A stretch of 64,000 bases of DNA from Neodontobutis hainanensis. Its lineage: Eukaryota > Chordata > Actinopteri > Gobiiformes > Odontobutidae. Location: NCBI GenBank assembly GCA_024349245.1, contig JALDNG010000008.1:4749501-4813500 (forward strand). The letters run 5' to 3'. Below are positions 21,479-36,039 of this stretch, one piece after another. How positions within the stretch are numbered: position 1 is the stretch's first letter; each line of letters opens with the position of its first letter. The notes beneath the pieces were generated by a model. It ran no database searches. It was not told the origin of the DNA and worked only from the letters and a program-made list of their open reading frames with translations. Both the position numbers and the translations under genes were made by a program.

Positions 21479-24400
21479 TAAGTAGGCTTAGCTTCTGGGG
21501 AGTGCAGAGACAGTAGATAAGACAAAATGTGGGATAGAAACTGAAGCAATTGGCCCGAGGCAGTAAGACAGAACACTCAGGTCACTCAGGATGTAGCCCT
21601 ATACTACGCATGAAACCAGCTGAGCTTAGGTTAGGGAACAGTCCAGTCACTGAGGCTCACCCGTGGAACCCCACGAGGTGTTGTAGAACCTCATGAGGAA
21701 TGTAACACATGGCAAAAAGCAAAATTCAAAAACCAAAGATGCTATAGGCTAATCTTACGGTTAATTATACCACCAAACAATCAAATTTAATACCAGTGTT
21801 AAGTATTGGATCAGGACATTAACCGTTGTATAGACACATTTTACATTCATAACTGTACACAAAAAATAAAATGCAGTAGAAAAAGGCAGACAAATGCAGA
21901 TATGCCAGAAGTCCTGTCTAATAACATCCACTACTTCACTTTTACTTACTACTTTTGTATAAATCACCAGTTTTTATTGACTAATCTTAAATGGATTGTA
22001 TAAATGGAGGGTATTTAGAAATGACGTGACATCTCGGCAGTCCAGGAAAGAGTCAGACTTACAGGGTGTGTGTCAAAGTGTTCTGCAAAGTGAATGGACA
22101 CTTCCTGACACTGCACATGGAGACTCCACTGGCCTAGGGTAATGAGTTGATGGAGCACGCTTGAAATCGTTTTAGAAGAAAATTTTGGAAGACTGGCTGA
22201 GAATTTGTCAGTGGACTATGTCAGAATCCAGTTTTAGCATCTAAACTATTTTAGCATCTAGTTTTAAAAGTAGGTCAGTGTTTTTTGATCAGTATACTGT
22301 ATGTATATTTATTTTATAGTTCACAGCAACCTGTGTACACTTATTCTTCCTGAAGAAAAATAAGCAAAAAAAAAGGTCATGTTTTGTGTCTTGTGCAAAA
22401 GTATTTCATTAAGTTTACAGAGCATTAGCATAGCAAACAGACCTAACTAAAAAGAACTGAGCGATATAACACTGATGCCATAAATAACCATAAAAATCAC
22501 ATTACTCATGTTAGATCAGAGCAGCAAGAGACATGGGACATGAATTTATTGTGCCTCATCTTCATTGCTTTTATTTATAGGTTAATATAAAGTATTCATC
22601 TTATTACAAGCCATTCCAACCAGTCAAAAAGAAATGCTATTGGATAGAGGCCATCAACAACGCATCTTTATCTAGGGCAGCCAAATATGTTTCAACACAA
22701 TCATCTTCAATCCAGATCTTTTAAGCAACATAAGCAATACTACTAAATAACATAGCTCATTCTTGGTGAACTGATTTATAGAAGTGATTTAAGAACAAAA
22801 TGGTGTTAAACAAAGAAAAAAAAAACAAGCATTAACACAGATTTCTTCTGTAAGATATGATGAAATTATTTATTAGGATTCAACCAAAGAGAGTAAAAGA
22901 AAGTGGACCTAGAAATTATGAAACCTTATTTTATAATGTGCCATTGAAGAGTTTATGGAGATTTATGGGATTAAGCTAACTTTAGGTAGATTGTCTGGCT
23001 AACACACAGCATGTCTCAGAAACCAGAAGAATTTTTTTTTAAATATATTTCATACAAAGCTTACTAAAAATACTAACTATTACTCCACCACATGACAGTG
23101 AATAGCTCATTTAGAGGTGCATTACGAAGGTTTAAGAAATTTCTAAACTTGAGCATTTGTTAGTGGAAGGTTGTTAGTGGAAGTTCTTGTCCCACAAGCT
23201 CATACACGCACGTCAACAACCGGCAGAAACTGCACTACATGCAGAAGTACAATGTTTACAGAGATAATTTTGTAATTTTGTTGCAGTAAAATGTTAAAAA
23301 ATTTTACTCATTATCAGTAATGACTGCCGTAAAGTTAAACAATTGAACGGGCGGAAACACCCCTTGATCATAATATCTTATGAACGTGCTTATGAATTTC
23401 TTATGGGTGGCATTATGTACACCTCAATGTATAACATAAACACACAATCTCCTACATTATTACAACAGAAGTAGTGTTTCTCCCCATGTTCCTTTTTTGA
23501 TATCCAGAAAAAAACGGCAAGTTCAATGAGTTAGCATGCAAGGCTAAACATAGTACTTAAAAAGTGCTTTTTTGGGAATACATTTCCGTAATTTGAAAAG
23601 ACTTCTCAAAAGAAACGGGATCCCAATGCAGTCATGATATTTACAGTACCTTTTGAAAAAAATTTTTGGGCCGGCTATGATCTAGTTACATTTGGTTTGT
23701 GCGCTAATGTGAAATTCACTGACTACAATTATTTATAGCTTTATATTTATTTTTCATTAGACAACTGACACATGAAATAGTCTACCCCTCTATCTTACCT
23801 TTTTAGTAAAAAAAATTGTTTAAACATATCGCAAATCTGAGCTGCCTCCACGGCACAAATGCAAGACCCAAACTTACTCTCGTCTTTGCACGTCGTCGCT
23901 CAGATTCCGACATTGCTCTTGCTTTTTGTCAGACTTGATATTACATGCTTGCGTTTTTTATGTTTGCGAAGAGTGTCCGTGGGTGTTTGCGTTGTGCCAG
24001 AGGCTGGTCACTTCTCTCCGACTGCAGAAACCATCTCAACTAACACTTCACCGGTTATTGTAGTTGTACTGTTTACATCCATCAAGTAAACTGAGCGCAC
24101 ATTACGTCACATCTGCAGATTTTTGGCAAAAAATGTGAACCTAAATGCCCAAATGAAATTGAGCATACCAGTTAATTGTGTCAATTTACTTATTCCACTG
24201 AGGTGGGTTCATGAATATGTCAAAAAATAACAAAGCACGTCTAAAAGCTACACATTGTACCTTTAAATAATGTACATACAACTCAAAAGAGGTTTCAAAT
24301 AAAGATTAAAAATGTCACAAATAATTTAGGTAATTAGGTTACTGAAATGAATTTTTCTGGAGCTAAACCTCACTAATAACATGGTCCTCTATTCTATCTA

Positions 24401-27400
24401 CTATCTGTTGTGGTTTATTACCTTGTCCCTTGATGTTTATTGGATTTTAGATACAGGTATAAAAAAATGTGCAAAAATAACTCACCTTCTAAATGTACTT
24501 GCCTCAAATTCATCTTAGTTCAAGGGTTCAGGGCCTCCTACTGTGCAATGTAATAAAGTCAATCAATGCAAACAGTAAAAATAAAAGCAATACTGAACAG
24601 TGTTGTGAGTATAGTGCCAAGAAGTCTCTTCAAATGTGGAGTTTCTGTTTCGTAAGAACCTTAATAAGTTTTTCCAATATGTTTCGAACAGAACCAAGAT
24701 TTACAGTCAGTCACCACAAAAAAAGAAAAACATTGCTGCTGTAAGCCAACAACAAAGAAACAATGTCATGCATGCCTTCACCCCTCAAACTGCAGACCTC
24801 CTACCCATATTTATGAGGCAAAAGTCCTGAACAGATATCTGGATTTGACTTTAGGCTGAAACAAAATCTGTAATGTTGGCAGGAGTTTGGAACTGCCAAA
24901 GGGATTTGTCGGGTAACTAGGGGTAGAAAACATCTGGCCCTTTAATTTTAATTAGCTTTCACTTACAACTAGGACTTGCATATTTTCATAAATCAAGAAA
25001 ATTTTTAGGAAATCTACTGTAATGATATTCACAAACATTTTATAACATAATTTTAGATTAGAATTGTTAGGAAGTCAACTTAATCTTTCTACATTTCACA
25101 AATTCTTTTTAAATACCAAAAAGGAAGATGCACTGAACTGATATAGTTTTCATCTTTTCCAGCAAGGCTTTAACGCTCCGACCTGCCAGTTTCTTTTAAA
25201 AGAGTACTTTCCCTCAGTGCCCTCATTTAGCCATAAAAGAGAGAAATGGATGCTACCTGGGTCAAAGTGGCGCTAATAACAGTGACGCTCTGACAAGGAA
25301 GAAAGAATAATGCTGCTTGTCTTATGCCTACTTAGGTTTAAATAAGACTATCAAATAAAAAACGTTTTGCAAACTAAACTCCATTTGAGGAATGTTGTTT
25401 TTGCAATTTACAAAAGGTAAGAAAAAAATAGGACATTTGTTGTGTGTAATTTTTTTTGATTAATCACAAAGTCTTGTTGATGCTTGGCTTTTGGAGTGTT
25501 GTTTAGCTTCACGTTTACCAAGCATTTGAAAAAGATATTTTGTGGCATTCACTGAATCTTCCACACGCATTTGCTAGAAAACAGACAATAAGTAGAGCAA
25601 CCTAATATATCAAATACACATTTTCAAAGCTGTATCTGTATGTGTGCTGATGTATTTAGCTTTTAATATTTCTTTTAATACAGCAGCCAACTGAGAAAAT
25701 TTATGTTGCATGGGATTTAATCATTTCAAAACCCAAGCTGTAGAACATTGTCCCATCCACTTCTTGAGAAGCAACCGTGACAGTTTTGTCGATGCTGCAC
25801 GGCCCACCCTGAAGCCCTTAGCAAAGTTTTCAAAACAAGATACACAGGACTCTGGTGTTCCATAATTTTTTACGCTTGCTTTCATCTCAAACAGTGACAT
25901 TATGTTGATACAGTCCATGGTTTATTTCCATACATTTATACTGTCAACATTAGTTATTTTCATAAACATTATTCCTAATTATGAAATCCATTAATATCCT
26001 ATATACATTATCATGATATAATCTCATGTGTCATAAATCATAAAGCTGGGCAGTAAGTCCGCCTGTAATTATTGCTGAACAAGAAGCAGAAGTCTGTGAT
26101 TAGGTTTAGTCATCATTTCCCTCCATGTGATTAATCTCAGCTTTGAAATAACAAATGGGGAAAATGAACGAGTTCTGTGTCAGTGCATTTGTAATTGTGA
26201 ATTTAAGCGTGACATTATGAATTCCAGTTTTGACAGAAATCTTTTTCTGTCAGTCTCCCCCCCCACCCACCCGCGACTCAGCTTGTGACAAATACAATGA
26301 TCAATGCTTTGCCATGTTGTTGTTTGTATCAGAGCATCTAAAAATATCATGAAACCTACAAATGTCAAATTGAAAGCCAGCTATTTGACTCAAAAGTATT
26401 TTAAACTGCTTTGAATGTCACTTTTTATGATATTTCACATTTGAAACATTCAAGACATACTACATAACATAAGCCATTTTACCTGAAATGAAAGATATTC
26501 AAATATAATTACAGCAGCGCTAACTGGTGACAATGCTATTAGCCTAAATGTATTCCTGCAATAACATGTTCTACCAGGACAGCTTTATTCTCCATGGAGA
26601 CTGTACAAGTTTGGGTGCATGCAGATCATACTAATTCCTTGCTTTGTTTAAGTTCTCATTTAAGCAATTCTTTCAGCTTTTACTGAAATTACACACGCTT
26701 TAGTGAATTTTATGTGCATCACACTTTGCCTTCAAGCTCCAGTGAGCAGGGGATATTTTAAATACTAATTGTTAAAGGTTCATGTTCTTGCAATTTAGTG
26801 GGAAATCTCATTTGGATGTTATAAGCTCCATTCAACTCAAGTCCTTATTCACATTCAGAATGTAGATTTCTCATCATTGTGGATTGTTGTATACTTTAAA
26901 TTGTATTGATTTCTTTGTTCAGCAATTCCTCCTCATTATGGCCATAATCAGATTTAAGGGGCTGCAGAGATGAGATTAGAACTACCCCTTACCTTCCAGC
27001 AGCAACACGTGGGTGTCTTTGCTTGTGAATGGCTGGCTTCGACACACCGCTGACTGATGTCTTCTGGCACGCGTGGTTTTAGGGAAATCAATTTCTGCAC
27101 AATAACTAGCCCAGTCAAGAATCTGCCCTGTGGAATGAAGGAAAGCATATTACTTCTAATGCGGACCCTATTATCAAAGACACACAGTCATACATTATTT
27201 AGTGAAAGCCAGTTTCACAAGGCTGGTTCAAAAACAAATATGAATTATTCATTTTTACCCTGATTTATCTTGGTTTTCCTCAGCATAATTAATATTAGGA
27301 ACAATCAGCTCATCACAAGGCAAACACACTAGCCATTTTAAAGTTTATTAATATAAAAAGTATAACAGTGTTTCATGAGCGACAAACGTATTAACTGTGG

Positions 27401-27876
27401 AACCATAGTGCTCATTCACTGTGAAGGGGGATCCTGCAGTTGTATCGATTTAAGTCCAGGTTAAAGGTTTGGCCATTATTCTGCAACAGAAAGGGATCAC
27501 CCTTCTTGCGCAGAGATCAATGTGGAGCCTGCAGCAATAATTACCATGCACTTGATGATGTTATTATTACTTTGGCATGCACTGGAGAAACTGACTCCAT
27601 CATCCCATCAAATGCTTAGGGACACTGTATTGATATGAAAATGTAGACACTTGATTTATTTTTTGATTACGACTTTGGTGTCATATGCTTTCCAAATGCA
27701 GCCATGATAAATAATGTAATATGAAAGGCAGAGCCATGAACAGTGCCAGCAGCTGGCAGGGCAACTGCCTGTCAAATCTGTAGACTAACAAGCAGATGTT
27801 TGCCTAATTGTCCCAATGCAGAATATTGCGTAGTTATGATAACATTTCTTAACGATAAATTAAGTTAATAATGTCG

Positions 27877-27892
27877 TTTTTTTTTTTTTTTT
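27877..27892. repeat. T homopolymer run
   Basis: Sixteen consecutive T on the plus strand. Confidence 0.9.
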
Positions 27893-30800
27893 ACTTCCCA
27901 GAATTTAATCAGTCTTAGAAAACTGATTTATGAGAACTACAAGGGCATTAATAGCGGGCAAATTTGCTCTAACTGTTGTCTAAATGTCACAGGCCACAAT
28001 CCAGATGCCGACTCATTCACAGAAGGCCTGGAGGGAGCCCGATAAAGGTTGCAAATGTCAATTAGGTCTGATAAAGTTTGGAAACGCAGATTTCTGTTAT
28101 CTTTGCACTTTAGGCTTCAAATACAAATGCACACAATGATTTGGTTATCTCACTGATGAAAACTAAAACCTTGAGTCACAATATGTAAATGTCATTTACA
28201 TATTTATATTAAGAGCCGCATTTTACTTGTAATAAGACTCTAAGTTTATGTTTATTATTGCACAGGCTAAACATGTTACTCAAAAAGACCGCATTAAGAC
28301 TAAAATAACAACCCTCGACAGACATGAGACGTGTGAAATCCCAAAAGGCCTTGGCTGCCCATTGAAAGCTCAAAATCAATAGCGTGCAGTATTTGAACAT
28401 GTAATATTTTGACTGGTTTTCTTTCACATGATCTAGTGTGCTGTCATGTGGAGACCTCCAGCCCACACTGTGTGGGCCGATATAGGACCGGCGTATAAAT
28501 AGTTGGTTGCTCTTAGCGCGTTTAAGACCTTCACACTTTCTGACATGCCAGGCCAAGTGAGATCAATGTGAGAATGTAGATCGCGCTGTGCTTTTCCTGC
28601 TTGTTTTTTTATCTTTTAACTAAACAAGTAAAAATGCAGTCATTCTGACAAAAAAAAGTATTGAATAATACTAGAAGGAATAATGCAGTTTGAAACAAAA
28701 TTAAGGCTAAGTTTTATATTGGATTTATCACTAAATGTGTATAGTTTTAAAAGTGTCCAGGCTTTCTATGCTATGTGAATGTGCGGAGTTAAAATACTGG
28801 TATATCAGCCAGTTGGAATGGTATATAATGTAAAACTGTAGTTTTTACTGTAAAACTGTTTTTACACTGTGCAGCAACAGCATGTATCATGTATCTGAAG
28901 GTTTGAGTATGACCTTCAACAACCCTTTCTAACATTTAATCAACCCCCAGCTAAGTTCATATCCAAAAACCCACTTTAAGAAAACCAATAAAGCACCAGC
29001 TTTTCCTAAAACCACACAAGAATACATAAATGGTAATAGTTGGCATGCTGTTGCTTCTGCTACCTACTGAGACTTTGCAAACTCAAGGAGAACCATTGAA
29101 CAAAAAGAATTTCTGATCAGCACTGCATTTCACTGTATCCCAATTCTCTTTCATTCAGACCTCTTTTTAATGAATTATCTCAACATTTAAACAAGATCCG
29201 TTCACATTTGATTGTATAAAGGATGTATAATAAATGCCATTCTGGCACCTTGGCCCAGTGCAAAATTAATAAGTACTTACTAATGCATTACACACATACT
29301 AAGTTCACTCATGTGGCTTCTGAAGCCTGTACGCAATAGGGCAGCTCACTGGCCGCAGGTTAAAACCTAAAATACTAGTGAGTATTGAAAAAGGTGGGAT
29401 AAAAATCACTAAAATACTACATTAAGTGAGATAATTAGGGCTCAAATCTTCAATAGTTCATCCATAACATGCATATCATTATTAAATCTGAGGCAAGTAA
29501 AGCAAAAACAACATTTCAAGTCAAAATCTATTGCTATTCTTTATGTTGTATCAAGGTGGATTCATGCAGCTTTTAAAATCAATACCATGTGATGACAACT
29601 GAACTGAACTCCAACACAAACTGAAGAGTTTCACAGCAAATAAAGCTTGTGTTTACTATTGAATACCTGAAAATCCCACATAACCTCCTTTTTTCTGTTA
29701 TTAGGTCAGAAAGTTGTTTGAATTCTTCCTTGGAATGGAGCCTTTTGTTTTTACAGAAAGCACAGTGCTGGATATTAAGTTGTTTATATATTCTCTTTCA
29801 TGAGTTTGTGCAAGAGAGTGCCTTGATCACATGCTAGTTAATGGGGAGACCCTCCTTATTTATGGCATAAGAGGCTGTAGCAGGAACAACACAGCATGAT
29901 TTCACTTTTTTCTTTGTGTTTGTGGGTAAGCAATTAAAATAACTGGGTCACTGATTATTGAAGTTGGGCTTTGGTACTGTAGTAATGTTGGTATAAAACA
30001 ATATTGGCTCTTTCTTTTGATGGCTCACTGTGGAGCAGCCTTCAGGTTGCTTCATGAAAGGGGAAGAAAAGAATGAGAAAGTGAAAGCCAGCCATCTTCT
30101 GTTTATTGTTGTTCTGATGCTCCCACAAAAATCAATGGTAGAATGTATAGCCGGCACAAAAGTGGCCAGCGCACCATAAAAAAAGTTCATGTATCCTGTC
30201 TAGAGAATAAAGGAAGTAAGGAGCAAGTATGTAAGTCACAGGCTTTCTGAGCTGACATAAAAGCCATTTCATCAAAGAGATGATCTAAATAGAGCCAAGG
30301 AAAAACACCACATTAAACCAATTTGAGTAATTACTTGTATAATCTGAGCCACAAACACCACAACGGCATGAAATAAATGACACGTGGCTCCTGCGGTGGA
30401 TAGAGTCTGACATGACTGACAGCAAAAGGGCCCTGTTGCACATCCCCAGGCAGACTGACTACTGCCCCCATCAGTATATGAGCTGTCACCTTTATTGTGT
30501 GGCATTCAAATGCATCCAGTATTAGTCCGAAACTCAGGTACTACCAAAGATCAAGAGGGTGGGATAAAGCACGATTTCCAAAATCAAAGGCATACAGTAT
30601 AGACAATGTTTCTGCAAAGTAATTATGCAGAAAAGATGCTGAAGGGGAAAAATATATCAACATTACAGACATTTAGGTTTGGCTACATTGCCCAAAAGAC
30701 CGCTGCCACTGTGGACAACAAAGTCAGCAACCTTTCACTAAGACCCAGAGAAATATTTTGCTTATGTTTAGGCAATAGCAACAATATATTTAATGAAAAG

Positions 30801-32212
30801 GTGGTTAGCAAAACAGAACCTTGCCTAAACGTAGTCACTTTCAGTTAAATGTAACCCTATTGTCCGGCTGCCCGGAGTGAAAGCATCCTAGGCATTTTTT
30901 TTTAAATAACAATACATTTTTAAACAAATTAAATGGCTGATTGATGTTTTATTTGTGTGATGGTGACAGAAATTCTTGATTTTCTTTTCACTGTCCATTT
31001 TAGTAAGAACAGGACTGCTCAGGCCTCACTCCCACAGAGTGTCATGTGATCACTGCAATTGTATTTGGGCACAAAGCATATTTTTTTTAAAGCCTGAGGT
31101 GTAGACTGTGCAGGGAAAATAAACAGTAGAGGAAAAAGCTTTTATAGTCAGATTGGCATCAGACCAAAAACATTTACCAATAATTGACATCTTTTAGCAC
31201 AGATATGTCCCAGATCGCTGTCTCACTGTGAACAAAGGAGAGATTCAGGGAGTCATCCATGTATGTGATGCAGATACCAAACAGACACAAAACAGACACT
31301 TAAGAGAAAATGAAGGGACACAAACTTGACCCGGTCATTATTGTAAACAAGAACATGCAAACTCTATTATATATATAAATCTGACAAATATTTTTAAGAA
31401 ACACTATATTGAATGTCTACAATGACCAAAGGTGAGCTAGTTCTGATGCTTGTGTAGTATTATAACACAATCACGTTCATGCTTTTCCTCATAAAACTGT
31501 CCAAATCCAGAACAGTGGCCTCTACTTGTAAAACCATTCCTGTTCTTGTGTCATGTTATTGTGGCCCCTGTAGTGCTCCTGTTGTTAATGACATTAACAA
31601 AGCAGCTGAAACTGATTAACAACCCCATTTGCTACTTAACTGACCAGATCAATATCCCAGAAGTTGAATGGACTTGATGCTATACTCTGCCTAAATAGTG
31701 TTTTATTTCAAATTAAAATAAAGAATAATAAATGGAACACTGTTCTTATGCTTTTTGGTATGGTGAACCTATAGTTTTGGTTGATGGGTCAATTATGTAT
31801 GAGCATATTCTAATTAAATCCTCGGGGGAGGCTGGGAGGGGGGATTATTTGTGAGGGCATTCACGGACCCTAACCTCCTGCCATGACATATGTTTGATAA
31901 ATTTAAGATAATGTTGATTTAAACCGCTTGCCCTACTTTTATTTTTGCTGCTGTAAAATGTTAAAAATTCTATTCCATAATTATATGCAAGACGAGACAT
32001 TCTTTATCACTGTCATGCTCTTGCACTAAGAGAGATAAATTGCCAGGAACAAGCTATATATTTGCACAGACATCACGGACGGATTTTGCCATCGTTAAAA
32101 TCTTCAAACTAATAGCATATCCCCCTGATGACTAGAGTCCAGGCAGTTCCTTCCCCGTTATCCAAACAAACAAGAGCTTACATCTCTTCTCAGCTTCCTG
32201 TCTCACTGCCTT

Positions 32213-32226
32213 GTTTCCTAGGCAAC
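32213..32226. promoter_or_regulatory. RFX X-box-like site 1
   Basis: GTTTCCTAGGCAAC is a near-palindromic pair of RFX half sites (GTTNCC and GGNAAC), differing from the canonical X-box only in the central dinucleotide (TA for AT). RFX factors are known to bind such sites in ciliary and immune gene control regions. There is no transcript evidence here. Confidence 0.4.
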
Positions 32227-32319
32227 CATGTCAGATGAATTGAGAGGGGGACTGACGCCCTCCAGAGAGCCAATCCTCTCTCATCCAAACTTTGTCTCAC
32301 TTTAAGTCATGTGACACCT

Positions 32320-32333
32320 GTTCCCATGACAAC
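32320..32333. promoter_or_regulatory. RFX X-box-like site 2
   Basis: GTTCCCATGACAAC matches the X-box consensus GTTNCCATGGNAAC at all but one defined base. It lies 107 bp from site 1, start to start. Confidence 0.4.
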
Positions 32334-34213
32334 CAGGTTGGAGGGCAGTCTGGATATCTCTTTGATCAAGGAAAAAAATACCACACATGCCAGCGAGCAA
32401 CCTTGAAAAGTAACAGGGGATGCAGAAACGCAATAGCTCTTTATGTAGATGTAATGAGCTCATGTCAGATCATTCATTATGAAACGTTTACTTCCATGTA
32501 GCGCGGCGGCACCAGAAGTCAGGGTGTATAACCGCAATAGTATGAGGGTAAAATACAAACCATCTTTTCTGTTGGAGAAAACTGCCGGATTATTGTTTAA
32601 ACTCCTAAACTGATAAACATAACTCACAAGCAAAATATTCTGTAGAGGTGAGCAGCAGGTAACACTTTGGCCCCGGAATAAGTTAAAGAATGAGTCGATG
32701 TGTTCCTTTTTACTTTTGAGCGGCATTAATCACCAACAGCAGAGTCTCAAAACAGATTTTATTTTGTGAGCAGGTGGCCTTAAAGCCTTAAAGGTCTTTT
32801 GGTCTATGATAAGCATTTGGCCTTTCTAAGCCTTTGAGCCCTCGCAAACAAAGAACCATCCCAAACCTCTGGGCCGAGGTAAATGGTTGACTTTTCCAAG
32901 CCTTTTAGTCGGCACAAAGCTGTTGGAAAGCGTCCATCAGATAAGAGGTTCCCATGGGCAGCTTTTCAATAAAATATGTGACAGGCAACAAATTGGCTTC
33001 AGACACCTGTCGTAATATAGAAAGGCCAGTCATTTCTCTACAGTTTTCTAAAAACACCAGTATTAGCAGTAAATTAACATTTAAACAGTAGAATAAAACA
33101 TATATACAAGCCTTCTGCTGATTAATGAATACACCAACAATCAGGGAAAATTAAGGGAAAATAGAGAAAAAAGCTAATTTAAGTTTAATTCGAGCCTGTA
33201 ATAAAAGCCAATCAAAAATGTCTCAGAGCAAATGGGGTTTCCTTATACATATTTAAACTCTCTATAAACATAGTTGTTAAATTGAATTTAATGTAGCCTG
33301 AAGCAAGGATATGCGAGAAGAGGTTAGCTGTTTGGCCTGTGCCTCTGGCCAATTTATCAACTAATGTGTCTGAACTTTGAGATAAAATGACTGCTAATTT
33401 GCTGCAGCCTAACTTGTTGATAGAAGTGTCTGTATTACTTTACTGTAAAAGTATTTAATTAAAAAAAGGAACTGCTAACTTACAGGGAAATGACATTTCA
33501 ATTAGAGGAAAAGGCGAAAGGTTACTGTGGTAAGTTTAAGAAAATAACACTTAATATAATGAATAATGATAGAGGAAATTTAAAGACGATCTCAGAAGGA
33601 AGACAATGGAGGTCAACTTGGCAGTATTCAGACAAATGTCAAGTGAGACACTGACACAGTTTTCTGGCAGAGAAGCTGATTCCATTACACTTTTAAATAA
33701 ACCATAGCTGTGTTTCACTTATTCTCGTTGAATTATGTTACATATAGAGTCTTACCCTCTGGTGTTCATTTTAAGAAATGAGCCAGGCTGCTTTCCAAAA
33801 AAGATCTCAATTGTATTAAGCATTATTATCTATCATGAACATTTTATTGTCCTGAAGGAATGATTTCCCTTTGTTAAAAAGAGGACAGCTTCTAAGTAAG
33901 CTTTTCTTTTTTCTCCTGCAATGTATTACTTTATTCATTCATTTCAAAAGCTACATACAAAGTACAAAAGGAAACCTCCAACATTGACCAAATTAAATTG
34001 CACAGAATAAAGATTCAATGTTGAAAATGAGTAGCAACACTTATTGATTTAAATCTATGTGAGGAGTTTATATGGTTTGAGACAATTATGGCCTGTGTTT
34101 TGTTTTTTAAACTATTTTAAAGCCTTTAAAAAGTTTTTGGTATATTAAGGCTAAAAAACTCTCTCTGGTCATAAGACTTTTCAATTACACCATCTGTTAC
34201 TCTCGCCGCCACG

Positions 34214-34285
34214 GACCCACTGCAGTTCACCTACTTTCCCAACAGCTCTACTGAGGATGCTATCTGTCATGCTCTGCACACAAAA
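34214..34285 (+). pseudogene. short LINE reverse transcriptase fragment
   Basis: The plus strand reads DPLQFTYFPNSSTEDAI followed by CHALHT. This is the block around RT motif 2 in several fish LINEs (Rex1/CR1 and related groups), normally 'DPLQFAYR.NRSTEDAI'. The similarity is confined to about 24 residues. Upstream and downstream frames do not continue the domain. It is a relic of a few dozen codons. Confidence 0.55.
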
Positions 34286-35792
34286 ACAGCCATGAAGGGA
34301 GGCTGTTTAGATGTTAGCTCAGAAATTCCCCAGAAGATTGGCCTTGCAGGTCATGACCTCACACTAAATGCCCCACTGTAACTGGGACCTCTCCAATAAC
34401 CAGGCCACAGAAATTAAAGCCCACACACTGGGTATACGGCTCATTTATCAGAAGTTACTGTATTTGCTGCTTGGAGGAACGAGGATGGAGGAGAACCCTG
34501 TGTGCAAGGATAGATCCGAGCACTCAAGGTGGAAGCCAACCTCAGACGCTGCTTCTCGATTGTATTTTATTAAGTTAAGTTTTAGCACAGAAATATATCT
34601 TCTGAAAGTCATTTTGATGGGGGTAGTTGGTAGAACACTTGCAAATACACAAGAACATGGGAGACCTGTTTTAAATCTCAGTCATCCCACTCTCTATATT
34701 TTTTAACTATCAATAAAACAAAAAAGGACTAAAAGATAATCTTAGACTTTCTGCCACCAGCCCGGTGGCCTATGACAAGAGATTACAAGAGTAATCATAC
34801 ATAATAAAGAAAACAGACCAATACACTGGACCCTAGCAGATATATATAGTACTATACAGTAAAATTACCCTATCGTTTCAGAAGAATTGTTCTTTCTTCT
34901 TAAACATCTTTACTTATAAACAATATAACTGCCTCTACCGGTGCCAGAAGGGGATCTGAGCACTCTGCAGGTTAAACATTACGCAGGGTTGCTTTAAATA
35001 CAGTTTCAAGCAATGGCTTTTTTTAGATATTGTCTATAAAGTGTAACAAACATCATAAACATGGATGGCTATAAATGACGCACTTGATAAACGTGAGGAC
35101 ATCCCCTTGTTTTAAACTCTCTCTCACTCCGATGTCCGGTTTGAGGGAAAAGACTCAAACAAGGATGCAAATAAGACATGGTTTATTGGCAAAAATGTCA
35201 TGTGGCCAAAAGTTCCAAAGTGTTAAATTTACACAACTAAGTAAAAAAGATCTCCTCTTGGAGTTGAAGTATTTTTGACATATGCACTGTCCTTGACAGG
35301 AGAGTAGAGTGGGTAAGCAGCTTCATGAAACTGGGATTACACATTACACATCTCCCCAGACAATTAGCTGTACCACCTGAGAAGGCTGATAAATTTCAGA
35401 GCCCACCTGAAACAGAAATCCAAAGAACTTTGTATCCTGTGCCTTCTGACTCCCAGCATGCAATGGAAACTGTTGAGGCCTGGACCTGAGATCCCTGCAG
35501 AGAGAGGTGCGCTAGTTGAATCTCCAGGGCTGCTCTCTCCTCTCTGCACGACACTGGCACCATGCTATGTACTGGAGCAGTTAAAAACCATTAAGGACCT
35601 CACCAAGGCCAGAAACTGGTATGCTAAAATTCAGATCAGAATATCTATATTTAAATCAGTCTATAAATATTGTTATCATCAGTAATTAATCATCAATATA
35701 ACGGCCATGTGGCATTACATTGGCCAATCAGTGTCAATACCTTGATACAGTGGTATAGTGATAACAGACATGGCCACACCCCCTTGCTTCAA

Positions 35793-35826
35793 CCACGAAC
35801 AGGATAAGCAGTAGAAAATTAATGCA
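35793..35826 (+). mobile_element. 3'-tail scrap of the 14.9-kb SINE family
   Basis: AACAGGATAAGCAGTAGAAA followed by ATTAATG corresponds to the end of the SINE at 14905-15294 (ACGGGACAAAGCGGTAGAAA, ATGAATG). Only the last 30 or so bases are recognisable. Confidence 0.5.
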
Positions 35827-36039
35827 CAATCACATTTTACACATTATGATAAAAATATCAATATTATCAAAAAAGTGATTCTAATTAATGGATTGACATT
35901 AAATACAATCAGTATCTAGATATTGATATATTGCACACTCCCACTCGCACAGATCACTATCGACTGATACAAACAACCGACTGATAGGTTATCATATTGA
36001 AAGATCCCAATGCCTGTGCCAAAATGAGGTCTTTGCATT

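Larger units (their letters stand above)
21479..34213. other. long stretch poor in recognisable repeats, no gene seen
   Basis: In nearly 13 kb I recognise no transposon except one short motif at 24241-24267. No coding gene is supported: open frames such as 28209-28556 lack domains. Candidate conserved non-coding blocks are about 25200-25300, 27480-28140, 30370-30490 and 32760-33420. A T run lies at 27877-27892 and a C-rich run at about 26258-26272. Two RFX-like sites are listed separately. Confidence 0.6.
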
